Shown in pieces: positions 1 to 8,886 of a DNA stretch of 64,000 nt. The first letter of the stretch is position 1; each line of letters opens with the position of its first letter. The stretch lies in NCBI RefSeq assembly GCF_001665535.1, contig NZ_LZSQ01000045.1:1-64000 (forward strand). The letters are read 5' to 3'. The DNA comes from Mycobacterium sp. 852002-51961_SCH5331710. Lineage in GTDB: Bacteria; Actinomycetota; Actinomycetes; Mycobacteriales; Mycobacteriaceae. The notes under the pieces are model-generated. The model had not been told where the DNA came from, searched no databases, and worked only from the letters and a program-made list of their open reading frames with translations. Made by a program: the position numbers and the translations under genes.

Positions 1-20
1 GAGATGTGTATAAGAGACAG
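1..20 (+). other. Nextera transposon-end adapter (not genomic)
   Basis: Bases 2-20 read AGATGTGTATAAGAGACAG, the 19-base Tn5 mosaic end used in Nextera libraries. Base 1 is G, which fits the read-2 adapter (ending CGG before the mosaic end) rather than the read-1 adapter (ending GTC). This is untrimmed library sequence, so native DNA begins at 21 and base 1 is an assembly contig end. Confidence 0.97.
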
Positions 21-434
21 CGACCCACCCGCCCAGTACGGTCGGGTCGCCAAAACCACCGCCGCCAGCACCGCGAGCGGCGCCGCCAACGGCACCCACG
101 GCAACTCGGGCGCAAGAACCACCGCCGCCAACGCCACGGCCGTGAACGACAGCGCCCCAACGACGGTCGGCACCGTGACGTCGCTGGTGTACCGCAGCAC
201 CAGGTACGCCGCGCCTGCCAGACCACACAACGCCGCGTACACCGGGCTCGCCGATGCCATCACGATCACGGCCGCCGTCGCCAACACAGCCACCGTGGCC
301 GCGACCCGAAACACGTTGCCCAACAACACCATGACCACAGCCAAGCCGCACACGCCAAGCGCCGCATCGTCGGCCGGCAACGCCGCGGCCGCCACCATGA
401 CGAAACCGAACGCCGTTGACACCGCCCGGTTCAC
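21..434 (-). CDS. Integral membrane protein of the moxR3 cluster, C-terminus missing
   Basis: The GTG start at 434 overlaps the stop of the DUF58 gene (431-433), continuing the 4-base-overlap style of this operon. The 138 visible residues are almost wholly hydrophobic, with runs of Ala, Val and Leu forming about four or five membrane spans. The frame then runs into adapter sequence, so the end of the gene is lost. By position it matches the membrane protein that follows the DUF58 gene in the M. tuberculosis moxR3 region (Rv3162c, from memory). No catalytic motif is visible. The role is presumably with the MoxR/DUF58 pair at the membrane, by context only. Confidence 0.8.
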
Positions 435-1684
435 CGTCGCCTCCGCACGGGCCTGGGATGATCGGGCACCAACTGCATCGCCTGGTCGAGCGTGTCCTCT
501 TCGCGCCACGCCACGATGTCGACGCCGACCGTGCCCATGTCGCGATACATGAACGACCGTTGCAGCGACCACATCCGCGCCACCAACGCGTCGCACCCCT
601 CCTCGAACGGCGCCCCGTGCAGGACGTCGACCGCGACCACGGTGTGGCCCCGCTTGCACAGGTCGATCAACGCGAGTGCGAACTCGGTGTCGAGCATCGT
701 CGAGAATGCCACGACGATGGCACCCGGCGGGACCGCGGCCCGCGGCGCCAGAGTCCCCGATGTCGTGTCATAACCCCCGCTGACGCCGAGCATCGCGTCG
801 AGCACCCGATAGAACTGCCTGCGCCCGATGTCGGCGCTCAACCATCGCGGATTGCGGTCCCCGAGCGCGACGATGCCCGCCCGGTCGCCGCTGCGCAGCG
901 CGCTCTGCACCACCTGGACCGCGCCGCGCGCCGTGCGCTCGGTGGCCTCGGTTGCCGGCCCCGCCGGCTGGGCGTAGTTGTCGATCAGCACGACCACGTC
1001 GACGGCCCGATCGGTCAACCGCTCGGTCACATGCAGGCTACCCCGACGCGCGCTCACCGCCCAATTCACCGCTCGCAGATGATCTCCCGGCACATACCTG
1101 CGCACGTCCGCGTACTCCACACCGGGGCCCGTGTGCCGGGTCAGGTGAGTTCCCAGACGGTCGAGCAACTCGGTGCGCGGGATCGCCGTCGACTGCGGCG
1201 GGGCCATCGGGAACACGTACACGTCGGCGGCGTCGACCACCCCGACGCCCTCGACCAGACCGCTCCGCGCTGTGACCGTCAAGTGTGCGTGCAGCGGATA
1301 GCGGCCCCAGCGTTGCGCACTCGCCACCACGGTCTGCCCGCCCTCACTCTCGCGCTCCACAGCCTCCAGCGTCATCCCTGCGACAGAACCGCTGAGCAGG
1401 CGAACCGTCTCGCCCTCGGCTTCCGCCCACATCCTGATCCGCGCGGGCTCGTCTTCGAAGCAGCGGTGGATGCCGGGGTCGGCGTACACCCGCACCGTCG
1501 GAACTGCTCGCTGCCATCCGACCGAACACAGCACCCCGATCAACGGAGCGGCGAAGGCGATCAGCTGCCAGCGCGCCCCGAGCACCGCGACGGCCAAGGC
1601 CACGGCGGCACAGGTCAACAACGAGCGGGACAGAGGCGAAGCGCGCCAGCGTAACTCGGCGTCGGTGCAGCGGATTTCGATCAC
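431..1684 (-). CDS. DUF58 / von Willebrand-like membrane-anchored protein
   Basis: 417 residues. A GTG start at 1684 overlaps the moxR stop. Two membrane spans lie near residues 17-50. The soluble part carries the DUF58 signature (RRYVPGDHLRAVNWAVSAR) followed by a VWA-like domain with DVVVLIDNY, a MIDAS-type start. DUF58 proteins are standard partners of MoxR AAA+ ATPases, which are thought to act as chaperones that mature or insert cofactors into target complexes. Order and overlap match Rv3163c next to moxR3. The substrate is unknown. The same frame stays open far upstream through moxR, but that part is an out-of-frame shadow. Confidence 0.9.
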   Translation of the reverse strand: MIEIRCTDAELRWRASPLSRSLLTCAAVALAVAVLGARWQLIAFAAPLIGVLCSVGWQRAVPTVRVYADPGIHRCFEDEPARIRMWAEAEGETVRLLSGSVAGMTLEAVERESEGGQTVVASAQRWGRYPLHAHLTVTARSGLVEGVGVVDAADVYVFPMAPPQSTAIPRTELLDRLGTHLTRHTGPGVEYADVRRYVPGDHLRAVNWAVSARRGSLHVTERLTDRAVDVVVLIDNYAQPAGPATEATERTARGAVQVVQSALRSGDRAGIVALGDRNPRWLSADIGRRQFYRVLDAMLGVSGGYDTTSGTLAPRAAVPPGAIVVAFSTMLDTEFALALIDLCKRGHTVVAVDVLHGAPFEEGCDALVARMWSLQRSFMYRDMGTVGVDIVAWREEDTLDQAMQLVPDHPRPVRRRR

Positions 1685-2646
1685 GGGTTGGTCCGCGGCA
1701 CCGGCAGCCGGCGCAGCAGCTCGTCGACGACGTCGCTGCCGCGTACCCGTCGCACCCACATCTCCGGCCGCAATGTGATCCGATGCGCGATGGCCGGAAC
1801 CGCAAGTGTTTTCACGTCTTCGGGCACGACGTAGTCGCGGCCCTGCAACAGCGCGCGGGCGCGGGCCAGCTGCACCAAATCGAGTTCGGCGCGCGGGCTG
1901 GCGCCGACCGCGATCTGCGGATGCTGGCGCGTCGCGGCGGCCAGCGACACCACGTACCTCAGGACGTCGTCGTGCACGGTCACCTGCTCCACCGATTCGC
2001 GCATCGCGACCAGATCGTGGGCATCGACCACCTGCGCGACCGTCGGCTCGGACGAACCGCGCTCGATGCGGCGCCGCAACATCGACGCCTCCTCCTGTTC
2101 TGAGAGATACCGCAGCTCCAGCCGGATCGTGAACCGGTCCAGCTGAGCCTCCGGCAGCGGATAGGTGCCCTCGTACTCGATCGGGTTGTCGGTCGCCAGC
2201 ACAATGAACGGCGCGGGCAGCGCATGCGTGGCACCATCGATGCTCACCTGACTCTCCGCCATCGCCTCGAGCAGTGCCGCTTGCGTTTTCGGCGGTGTGC
2301 GGTTGATCTCGTCGGCGAGAAGCAGATTCGTGAAGATCGGGCCACGGCGGAATTCGAAGTGCCCCGACTGCATGTCGTAAACCGTCGATCCGAGCAGGTC
2401 GGCAGGCAGCAGGTCCGGCGTGAACTGCACTCGGGTGAACTGCAGCCCAAGCGCCGCGGCGAAAGACCTGGCGATCAACGTCTTTCCGAGGCCGGGCAGA
2501 TCCTCGATCAGCACATGCCCGCCGGCCAGCACCGTCGTCAGGATCAACGCGAGCGCCCCACGCTTGCCGACCACCACCCGCCCGATCTCGTCGAGCACCG
2601 CCTCGCAATTCGCGGTGGTCGCCGCCGCAGGCAGTCCTGTCGTCAT
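1681..2646 (-). CDS. moxR3: MoxR-family AAA+ ATPase
   Basis: 321 residues starting at ATG 2646, which overlaps the stop of the upstream gene (ATGA). Walker A is GLGKT at residues 52-56 within EDLPGLGKT, and Walker B is LLADEINR, both canonical for MoxR. The C-terminal lid domain (RAELDLVQLARARAL..GRDYVVPEDV) is complete. MoxR ATPases work with DUF58/VWA proteins as chaperone-like assembly factors. The flanking order (DUF4129-like, about 160-residue protein, MoxR, DUF58, membrane protein) matches the M. tuberculosis Rv3162c-Rv3166c block, which is why I use moxR3 rather than moxR1 or moxR2. The assignment to the moxR3 subfamily rests on synteny, not on a tree. Confidence 0.92.
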   Translation of the reverse strand: MTTGLPAAATTANCEAVLDEIGRVVVGKRGALALILTTVLAGGHVLIEDLPGLGKTLIARSFAAALGLQFTRVQFTPDLLPADLLGSTVYDMQSGHFEFRRGPIFTNLLLADEINRTPPKTQAALLEAMAESQVSIDGATHALPAPFIVLATDNPIEYEGTYPLPEAQLDRFTIRLELRYLSEQEEASMLRRRIERGSSEPTVAQVVDAHDLVAMRESVEQVTVHDDVLRYVVSLAAATRQHPQIAVGASPRAELDLVQLARARALLQGRDYVVPEDVKTLAVPAIAHRITLRPEMWVRRVRGSDVVDELLRRLPVPRTNP

Positions 2647-3128
2647 ACCCGCTCCAACCGTTGCAGGATCTCGTCGAGCGTCGCCCGGCCGGGCCCCGGT
2701 GACTCCGACCCGCGCGCGGCGACGTTCTCGGGGTTGACCCACCCCCACAGTTCCGGGCCGAACAGCATCTCGCCGGTCGCGTGATACGCCGCGCGATTAC
2801 GGGTCCGTCGTTGTCCGGTCGCCAGTTCGAACTGCCGGGCGAGCATCGGCCGCAGGTGGCGATCCCAGTCGGTGCGGGTCGCCTCGGCGCGGCTGATCAG
2901 GGTCTCGGTGCGCGAGCGCCAGCGGCGCAGCGACTCGGCGGCGTCATCGGAAAGTGTTTGTTCATCGTCGGTTTCGCCCTCGTGAGCGAGCTGCCATCGC
3001 AGGCCGAGCAACGCCAGTGCGAGCGCGACGCCGGAGACGACGAGGATCAGATCCCGGTCTCGGCTCGCGACGGCGAGCAGTTCCGCCCCCGCCACGAACA
3101 GGAACGCCGCCGTCACAAGCCTTTTCAC
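2643..3128 (-). CDS. Conserved membrane-anchored protein of the moxR3 cluster
   Basis: 161 residues from GTG 3128, which overlaps the upstream stop by 4 bases. There are two hydrophobic segments at roughly residues 4-20 and 24-42, then an acidic and basic soluble tail rich in Arg and Glu containing LISRAEATRTDWDRHLRPML and FGPELWGWVNP. Size and place agree with Rv3165c of M. tuberculosis (about 160 residues). It has no enzymatic motif. It is probably a structural part of the MoxR-DUF58 assembly, inferred only from its fixed place in the operon. Confidence 0.87.
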   Translation of the reverse strand: MKRLVTAAFLFVAGAELLAVASRDRDLILVVSGVALALALLGLRWQLAHEGETDDEQTLSDDAAESLRRWRSRTETLISRAEATRTDWDRHLRPMLARQFELATGQRRTRNRAAYHATGEMLFGPELWGWVNPENVAARGSESPGPGRATLDEILQRLERV

Positions 3129-4081
3129 GACGCCGCCTCGGCTGTGCGCTGCGGTAGCTCGGTCAACACACGGTTGAGCACCAGCACCGCGGCGTCGCGA
3201 TGTTTCTCGCTCATCACATGCGGCGAGAACCGCGCCTCCTCGAACAGCTCGACCAGTTCGGTGGCGCTGTCGGCCCGCAACGCCCCGCTGGCGACCGCAC
3301 GCGCGAGCACCTCGGTCGGGGTGTCGCAAGCCTGCGGTACCGCCCCGGGCACCCGCGTCAGTTCGCGTTCCATCGCGGCGTAGCAGGCGATGATCGCCTC
3401 TCGCGGTTCGCGGCTCAAATCGCCGATCTCGGCGAGCCCCACCTCCGCCGCGCGTGCGAGCGACGTCGTGGTCGTCGGCACCACCGACGGCGAGTCCGCC
3501 GCCTCGAAAGCAACAGCGGGACCCGGACGGGGTCCCTGCCGCCGTGACGCGACCGCCGTCCCGACGACGATCAGCGCCATCAGCAGAAGCATCGGCGGGA
3601 TCAGATAATTCACCACGTTGCTGTCGGCGGGTTCGTCCTCGACGGGCGGACGGGGCTCTACCGGGCCACCGGCAACCTCGTCGGGGACCGCCGGCGGCGC
3701 CTGTTCGGTCGGGACCGGCAGGGAAACCCGGGACAACAGCGCGACCAGAAACACCAACGCGATGAGCGCCGCCAGCGCGACGAGCGCGAACCGCCATGAC
3801 GGCCGCTCCCCCGATCGATCGCTTCGCGGCAGGCTGCCCATGGGCACGGGACGCGGCCGTTTGTCCCGCATCCGCACGATGATCGCGAAGCCGATGATCC
3901 CCACCGCGGCGCACAACAGCGCGATGACCGCGGCCAGCGCCAGGGGATTGCTCGAACGTGGCTCCACCTCTTCGGCGGCGCGCTCCACGCCGGGGACGTA
4001 GCCGCGCAGCGCCCAGGCGGCAAGCACCATGAGCGTGATCACCCCGATCACGCGTCGCGTCGACGTGCCGGTAGCGCCCAT
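3125..4081 (-). CDS. DUF4129-like membrane protein, first gene of moxR3 operon
   Basis: 318 residues from ATG 4081. An in-frame start further upstream at 4129 would cross into the promoter space of the divergent methyltransferase gene, so I prefer 4081. Hydrophobic spans lie near residues 12-28, 50-70, 98-118 and 160-180. The C-terminal part (EAIIACYAAMERELTRVPGAVPQACDTPTEVLARAV..ATELVELFEEARFS) is the typical DUF4129 helical domain found beside MoxR and DUF58 genes. It corresponds in place to Rv3166c. Function is unknown, probably within the same membrane complex. Confidence 0.87.
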   Translation of the reverse strand: MGATGTSTRRVIGVITLMVLAAWALRGYVPGVERAAEEVEPRSSNPLALAAVIALLCAAVGIIGFAIIVRMRDKRPRPVPMGSLPRSDRSGERPSWRFALVALAALIALVFLVALLSRVSLPVPTEQAPPAVPDEVAGGPVEPRPPVEDEPADSNVVNYLIPPMLLLMALIVVGTAVASRRQGPRPGPAVAFEAADSPSVVPTTTTSLARAAEVGLAEIGDLSREPREAIIACYAAMERELTRVPGAVPQACDTPTEVLARAVASGALRADSATELVELFEEARFSPHVMSEKHRDAAVLVLNRVLTELPQRTAEAAS

Positions 4082-4120
4082 GGCCCTGTGGCCATCCTGA
4101 CACGGATGGCCGCGGCCCGA

Positions 4121-4126
4121 TACGTT
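4121..4126 (+). promoter_or_regulatory. Leaderless promoter -10 box (TACGTT)
   Basis: TACGTT ends 8 bases before ATG 4135. A start of transcription 6-8 bases after a TANNNT box would fall on the start codon, and no Shine-Dalgarno sequence is present, so the methyltransferase mRNA is probably leaderless. Confidence 0.55.
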
Positions 4127-4134
4127 CAACGGCT

Positions 4135-4794
4135 ATGAGCATCACACTGCATGAGTCCCGCGTCGCCGATGCGCTCGACCGGATGTACGCCGAGGCCCGC
4201 TATCAGATGGAGGCGCTCCGGCGCGCCGACTTCGCCCGCCTGAACGAGGCGACCCCGCAGGAGCGCGCCGACGCCCTCAGCGACTTCTATCTCCCGGTCA
4301 CACCGGAGGCGGGCCGCCTGCTCTACGCACTGGTGCGGGCGAGCAAGCCAACCACCGTCGTCGAGTTCGGCATGTCGCTCGGCATCTCCGCCATCCACCT
4401 CGCCTCCGCGGTGCGCGACAACGGCAGGGGCGCCGTCGTCACCACCGAGCTGAGCGCGGCCAAGGTCGCCGCTGCCACGAAGACCTTCGTCGACATCGGT
4501 CTCGACGATGTGATCACCGTACTCGCCGGCGATGCGCTGCACACTCTGCAGACACTCTCCGGCGCAGTCGATTTCGTTCTTCTCGACGGCTGGAAGGAGC
4601 TGTATCTGCCAGTGCTCGAGCTCCTGGAGCCGCGCCTGAGCCCCGGCGCGTTGGTCGTCGCCGACAACACGTCGATGGATGAACTCGCGCCCTATCTCGA
4701 CTACGTCCGCGATCCGGCGAACGGCTATGTCAGCGTTCCGTTCCCGGCGCGGGAGAGCGACAGCATGGAGATCAGCTGTCGCGCGGTCACTTAA
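4135..4794 (+). CDS. SAM-dependent O-methyltransferase (family 3 / class I)
   Basis: 219 residues. The SAM-binding motif I is VVEFGMSLGISAIHLA (near residues 75-90), followed by VVTTELS and a motif IV region DFVLLDGWKELYL ending in LVVADNTS. These are the marks of catechol-O-methyltransferase-like family 3 enzymes, which methylate small phenolic or polyketide hydroxyls using SAM and a divalent metal. The substrate cannot be read from sequence. The gene is divergent from the moxR3 operon and its 3' end overlaps the convergent coiled-coil gene by 8 bases. Confidence 0.85.
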   Translation: MSITLHESRVADALDRMYAEARYQMEALRRADFARLNEATPQERADALSDFYLPVTPEAGRLLYALVRASKPTTVVEFGMSLGISAIHLASAVRDNGRGAVVTTELSAAKVAAATKTFVDIGLDDVITVLAGDALHTLQTLSGAVDFVLLDGWKELYLPVLELLEPRLSPGALVVADNTSMDELAPYLDYVRDPANGYVSVPFPARESDSMEISCRAVT

Positions 4795-5611
4795 CGCGAC
4801 GCAACCGAGCCTTGGCCTCTTTCACCGCGGCCGCGGCATCGCGGCCGGCCTGCTTGCCCTTGTCGTAAGCATCCTCGGCGGCGGCCAGGCCGCGCTCGGC
4901 TTCCTGCAACCGGCGCTGAGCGTCCTGATACCGCAACCGCGCGGCGGCCAGGTCGGATTGCACTTCGGACAGCGCGTCGTCGGCCTCGGCCCTGGTGCGC
5001 TCTGCGGCGGCCAGTTCGGCGCGGGCCTTCTGCAGTTCGCGGCGCGCCGCCGCGTCCTTCGTGTCACGCCCTTCGGCGGCCGGCTCCTCGGCAGCGGGCT
5101 TCGGCGCCGGTTTGCGCTTGGTGGTGGGGCTGAAAACTATTGCGGTGTCCCCGAACTCACCGAAGCCAGACCACTCCTCGGCCTTGGTCAGCCGCCCGAG
5201 CCGGTCGGCGACGTCGGGGTCGGCGACCGCGGCCTGCAGGGTCCCGGTGACATCGTCGCGCAGCGCTCCGGTGGGGTTCTTGAGCTCAGCCTCCTCGAAC
5301 GCGGTGCGCGTCAGATCGTTGACCAGCCTGCGTTGTTCGGTGGAGAGCTCGCGGATCCGGTCGCCGTCCATCGCCGCGTGCGCGTCGCGCAACCGTTCGC
5401 CGAGGCTCTTCAGCCGTTTCTGCACGTTTTCGTCGCTGAGTGCGAGTCGGTTCACCACCCACGCCGCGGTGGTCGGTTTGCGCGCGGCCGAGATCCGTTT
5501 GACGGCCTCGGCATCGCCGCGCTTCTTCGCGGCTCCGGCCAGCTTCGTGCGCAGCGGGGTGAAGTCCTCGAGCTTGGCGGCATACAGTTCGTCGAGCGCA
5601 TCGTCGGCCAT
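4787..5611 (-). CDS. Coiled-coil conserved hypothetical protein
   Basis: 274 residues from ATG 5611 (MADDALDELY). The N-terminal half contains AARKPTTAAWVVNRLALSDE, a conserved actinobacterial stretch. From about residue 190 to the end the protein is a charged Ala/Glu/Arg/Lys heptad-like coiled coil (RRELQKARAELAAAERTRAE and so on). No enzyme motif, signal peptide or membrane span is visible. I recognise it as a conserved mycobacterial hypothetical, but do not know a function. The upstream in-frame start (MFWENEAMADD) lacks a better ribosome site. Confidence 0.8.
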   Translation of the reverse strand: MADDALDELYAAKLEDFTPLRTKLAGAAKKRGDAEAVKRISAARKPTTAAWVVNRLALSDENVQKRLKSLGERLRDAHAAMDGDRIRELSTEQRRLVNDLTRTAFEEAELKNPTGALRDDVTGTLQAAVADPDVADRLGRLTKAEEWSGFGEFGDTAIVFSPTTKRKPAPKPAAEEPAAEGRDTKDAAARRELQKARAELAAAERTRAEADDALSEVQSDLAAARLRYQDAQRRLQEAERGLAAAEDAYDKGKQAGRDAAAAVKEAKARLRRVK

Positions 5612-5690
5612 CGCCTCATTCTCCCAAAACACAGCGGATCATCCGTCGCGATGAGCCGCGAACACGCCCGCGCTCGGCGATGATCATCGG

Positions 5691-7601
5691 GTGCACACAG
5701 CGCCCGGTACCACCTCGCTGCGTCCGGCGGTGGTGATCGCCGCGCTGGGCATTGTGTTCGGCGATATCGGCACCAGCCCGATCTACACCATTCAGACGGT
5801 GTTCAACCCGCACGATCCGCATCCCGTCCCCGTCGCGCACAGTCACGTCTACGGCGTCGTCTCGCTGATCTTCTGGTCGGTGATGATCATCGTCACCCTC
5901 ACCTACGTCACGTTGGTGATGCGCGCCGACAACCGCGGCGAGGGCGGGATCATGGCGCTGATCACCCTGCTGCGCCGATGGACCGGCCGGCACGGTCGAC
6001 GCGTGACGGCGACGCTTGCGGCGTTGGGACTGTTCGGCGCCGCACTGTTCTTCGGCGACAGCATGATCACACCGGCGATATCGGTGCTGTCGGCCGTCGA
6101 AGGCCTCAAGGTGATCGACCCGGGCCTCGGCGATTTCGTCGTCCCGGTCACCGCGGTCATCATCGCCGCACTGTTCTCGGTGCAGCGCCGCGGCACCGCG
6201 ACGATCGGGCGCTTCTTCGGTCCCGTCATGATTCTGTGGTTCACCACCATCGGTGTATGCGGTGTGCGGGGCATCGCCGGGCATCCGCAGATCCTCAAGG
6301 CTTTGTCGCCCACCTACGCCCTGGCGTTCATCACCGAACACTTCCACATCGGGTTCTTCGCGCTGGCCGCGATCGTCCTCGCGGTGACGGGAGCCGAGGC
6401 GCTCTACGCTGACATGGGTCATTTCGGCAGGCGCGCAATCACTTTCGGGTGGCTCGGCCTGGTTCTGCCAGCATGCACGCTGAGCTACTTCGGCCAGGGC
6501 GCGCTGGTGCTCGGCGACGAATCCACAGTCGCCGCGCCGTTCTTCCTGCTGGCACCCGAGTGGGGTCGAATCCCGTTGGTGCTGTTGGCCACCGCGGCGA
6601 CCGTGATCGCCTCGCAGGCGGTGATCACCGGCGCGTTCTCGGTGACCGCGCAAGCCGCCCGGCTCGGATATCTGCCGCGGCTGCGCATCGACCACACGTC
6701 AGCGTCGACCATCGGCCAGATCTACGTGCCGTGGATCAACGGCGCCCTGCTGTTGGGAGTGCTGATTCTCGTCTTCGCCTTTCGGAGTTCGGCCTCGCTG
6801 GCCTACGCGTTCGGAATGGCGGTGACGGGCACCATCACGATCACCACGACGCTGTTCTTCTACTACGCGCGCACCCGCTGGCGGTGGCCGTTGTGGGCGG
6901 TGCTGCCCGGCGCGGGTGCGCTGCTGGTGGTCGACCTGATGTTCTTCGGCGCCAACCTCACCAAGCTGGTGCACGGGGCATGGTTGCCGTTGACCATCGC
7001 TGTCGCGGCGTTCACGGTGATGACCACGTGGCAGCGCGGGCGCAGGCTGGTCACCGCCGCGCGCGAACGCGCCGAGGGTCCGTTGCGCGGCTTCGTCGAC
7101 GGCCTGGCGCGGCGTGATCCGCCGCTGATCCGCATACCGGGCACGGCCGTGTTCCTGAACCGCAGCCGGCACACCGCGCCGCTGGCGATGCGGGCCAACG
7201 TCGACCACAACCACGTCCTCGCCGAGCACGTGTTGATCGTCTCCGTCGAGACCGAGACGGTGCCGCGCGTCCCCGATGACGAGCGGATGACGCACGACGA
7301 CCTCGGCTACACCCAGGACGGAATCGTCCACGTGGTCGCCCGGTTCGGTTACATGGAACGACCGAACGTGCCGCGCGCCCTGGCCCTGCTGGATCCGGCG
7401 GACACCGAGGGCCCGATCGATCTCGACAGCGCGTCCTACTTCCTGTCCAAGCTCGAACTGTGTCCCGGCGACGCCCCGACCATGGCGCCGTGGCGCAAAC
7501 GGCTGTTCATCGCGACGTCGCACATCACCGCCGACGCAGCGGCGCACTTCGGCCTACCCCTGGACCGCACCGTGATCGTCGGCTCCCGCATCCAGCTCTG
7601 A
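5691..7601 (+). CDS. kup: Kup-family potassium uptake transporter
   Basis: 636 residues with a GTG start. The N-terminus carries the family signature ALGIVFGDIGTSPIYTIQTVF, followed by about twelve membrane spans up to residue 440 and a cytoplasmic C-terminal domain of about 190 residues, the usual Kup/HAK/KT layout and length. Kup proteins import K+ with H+ across the inner membrane, often at low external K+ or low pH. It stands alone between divergent neighbours and ends 4 bases before the convergent rhomboid gene. Confidence 0.95.
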   Translation: MHTAPGTTSLRPAVVIAALGIVFGDIGTSPIYTIQTVFNPHDPHPVPVAHSHVYGVVSLIFWSVMIIVTLTYVTLVMRADNRGEGGIMALITLLRRWTGRHGRRVTATLAALGLFGAALFFGDSMITPAISVLSAVEGLKVIDPGLGDFVVPVTAVIIAALFSVQRRGTATIGRFFGPVMILWFTTIGVCGVRGIAGHPQILKALSPTYALAFITEHFHIGFFALAAIVLAVTGAEALYADMGHFGRRAITFGWLGLVLPACTLSYFGQGALVLGDESTVAAPFFLLAPEWGRIPLVLLATAATVIASQAVITGAFSVTAQAARLGYLPRLRIDHTSASTIGQIYVPWINGALLLGVLILVFAFRSSASLAYAFGMAVTGTITITTTLFFYYARTRWRWPLWAVLPGAGALLVVDLMFFGANLTKLVHGAWLPLTIAVAAFTVMTTWQRGRRLVTAARERAEGPLRGFVDGLARRDPPLIRIPGTAVFLNRSRHTAPLAMRANVDHNHVLAEHVLIVSVETETVPRVPDDERMTHDDLGYTQDGIVHVVARFGYMERPNVPRALALLDPADTEGPIDLDSASYFLSKLELCPGDAPTMAPWRKRLFIATSHITADAAAHFGLPLDRTVIVGSRIQL

Positions 7602-7605
7602 CGGG

Positions 7606-8472
7606 TCAGGCCACGCCGAGCGAGGCCAGCAGGTCGGCCGTGCGCCACCAGATCAGCACCGCGAAGAGCACGAGCGCCGCCGCGCTGGCCCCCGCCTGCA
7701 CCAGGTCGCGCGAGCCGCGCGGGGCGTACACGTAGGCCGTCGCGATCGCCGCGCCGGTGACGAGTCCCCCGATGTGGCCCTGCCAGCTGATGTTCTGCGA
7801 GCTCACCAGCGGAATGACGAACGTGAACGCCAGGTTGATCGCGATGATCGCGACCACCCACCGCACGTCCATGCGCAACCGCTTGCCGACGACGAAGATC
7901 GCGCCGAACAAGCCGAACACCGCGCCGGAGGCTCCCGCGGTCTGTGCGGCCGGCGACGACAGCAGATAGACCAGTACGGATCCGCCCAGCGCGCTCAGCA
8001 GGTACAGGCCCGAGAACCGAAGCCGGCCCAGCGCCGCCTCCAGCGGCGGACCGACCACATAGAGGGCCCACATGTTGAACAGGATGTGCGCAGTTCCGTA
8101 GTGCAGGAACGCCGACGTCAGCAGGCGGTAGAACTCGCCGTCGGCGACGGCGCAGGACTGCAGCACGAGCTCGCGCTGCAGCCCGGGCACCGCCATCTGC
8201 AGCACGAACATCACCACGTTCGCGGCGATCAGCACGTAGGTGACCATCGGCTTGTCCGACGGCATCCCACCGAACTGGGTCCGCACCGGGCGGACCTGTT
8301 GGGCGCCGGCGTTCACGCATTCCACGCACTGGTGTCCGACCGCCGCGTCGCGCATGCACTCCGCGCAGATGTAGCGGTTGCAGCGTGCGCAGCGGACGTA
8401 GGTGACGCGGTCGGGGTGCCGGTAGCACGTCGGCGTCACCGGAGGGGTCGAGCCGGGATGGGGACCGGTCAC
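7606..8472 (-). CDS. Rhomboid-family intramembrane serine protease with N-terminal zinc-finger
   Basis: 288 residues starting at GTG 8472, overlapping the VOC gene stop by 4 bases (GTGA). The catalytic dyad is visible: Ser182 in GASGAVFG and His233 in WQGHIGG, within six or seven membrane spans. The N-terminal 55 residues hold a B-box-like zinc cluster (CYRH..CARC..CAEC..HQCVEC). The layout resembles mycobacterial rhomboid 1 (Rv0110). It cleaves transmembrane substrates within the bilayer; no substrate is known to me. Co-transcription with the upstream VOC gene is implied by the overlap. Confidence 0.92.
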   Translation of the reverse strand: MTGPHPGSTPPVTPTCYRHPDRVTYVRCARCNRYICAECMRDAAVGHQCVECVNAGAQQVRPVRTQFGGMPSDKPMVTYVLIAANVVMFVLQMAVPGLQRELVLQSCAVADGEFYRLLTSAFLHYGTAHILFNMWALYVVGPPLEAALGRLRFSGLYLLSALGGSVLVYLLSSPAAQTAGASGAVFGLFGAIFVVGKRLRMDVRWVVAIIAINLAFTFVIPLVSSQNISWQGHIGGLVTGAAIATAYVYAPRGSRDLVQAGASAAALVLFAVLIWWRTADLLASLGVA

Positions 8473-8873
8473 AGCGTTCCGAACAATTCGATCCAGTTGC
8501 CGTCCGGATCGGCGACGAACATCCAGCCCATCCCCGGCACCGGCGCGAACTCGGTCAGCGGTTCGACGACGTCATACCGCGAAGACGCGAACGCTTCGGC
8601 AACGCCGCGCAGGTTCTTCACGCCGACGGTGAAGTAGCGGATGCCCGCCTGCGCTCTGCCGCCTCCGGCGGCCGCGGGTGCCGGCGGCGGCGTCTCGTAG
8701 GTGACGAGTTTGACCACGCTGCCGCCCAGCGAGTACCGCTGCGAACCGCCGGGGAACTCGATCTCGCCTTGAGGTTCGAGTTCGAGGAATCCTTCGTAGA
8801 AGGCGACCATCTCGTCGCGGTTCGTGGTGACGAGCCCGACTTCGAGGCCGGGGCTCAGCAGGTCCAGCTTCAC
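8469..8873 (-). CDS. VOC-fold (glyoxalase/bleomycin resistance-like) protein
   Basis: 134 residues. I choose GTG 8873 (VKLDLLSPGLEVGLVTTNRD) rather than the upstream in-frame start at 8948, because a TAAGGT -10 box ends exactly 7 bases before 8873. The protein has the paired beta-alpha-beta-beta-beta modules of the VOC superfamily: MVAFYEGFLELEP in the first half, and MFVADPDGNWIELF at the end with the usual metal-site Glu. Members include lyases, dioxygenases and drug-binding proteins, so the reaction is open. Coupled to the rhomboid gene. Confidence 0.82.
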   Translation of the reverse strand: MKLDLLSPGLEVGLVTTNRDEMVAFYEGFLELEPQGEIEFPGGSQRYSLGGSVVKLVTYETPPPAPAAAGGGRAQAGIRYFTVGVKNLRGVAEAFASSRYDVVEPLTEFAPVPGMGWMFVADPDGNWIELFGTL

Positions 8874-8880
8874 AGGGACC

Positions 8881-8886
8881 ACCTTA
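8881..8886 (-). promoter_or_regulatory. Leaderless promoter -10 box for VOC-rhomboid operon (TAAGGT)
   Basis: On the minus strand TAAGGT is followed after 7 bases by GTG 8873. The spacing predicts transcription from the start codon. The region 8887-9168 behind it is unusually A/T-rich for this window and shared with the promoter of the divergent haemophore gene. Confidence 0.6.

Noticed and set aside
431-2608. 725-residue continuous minus-strand frame through the moxR and DUF58 region
   Set aside because: Only the part from GTG 1684 is coding (DUF58); the upstream part is out of frame with the complete MoxR protein.
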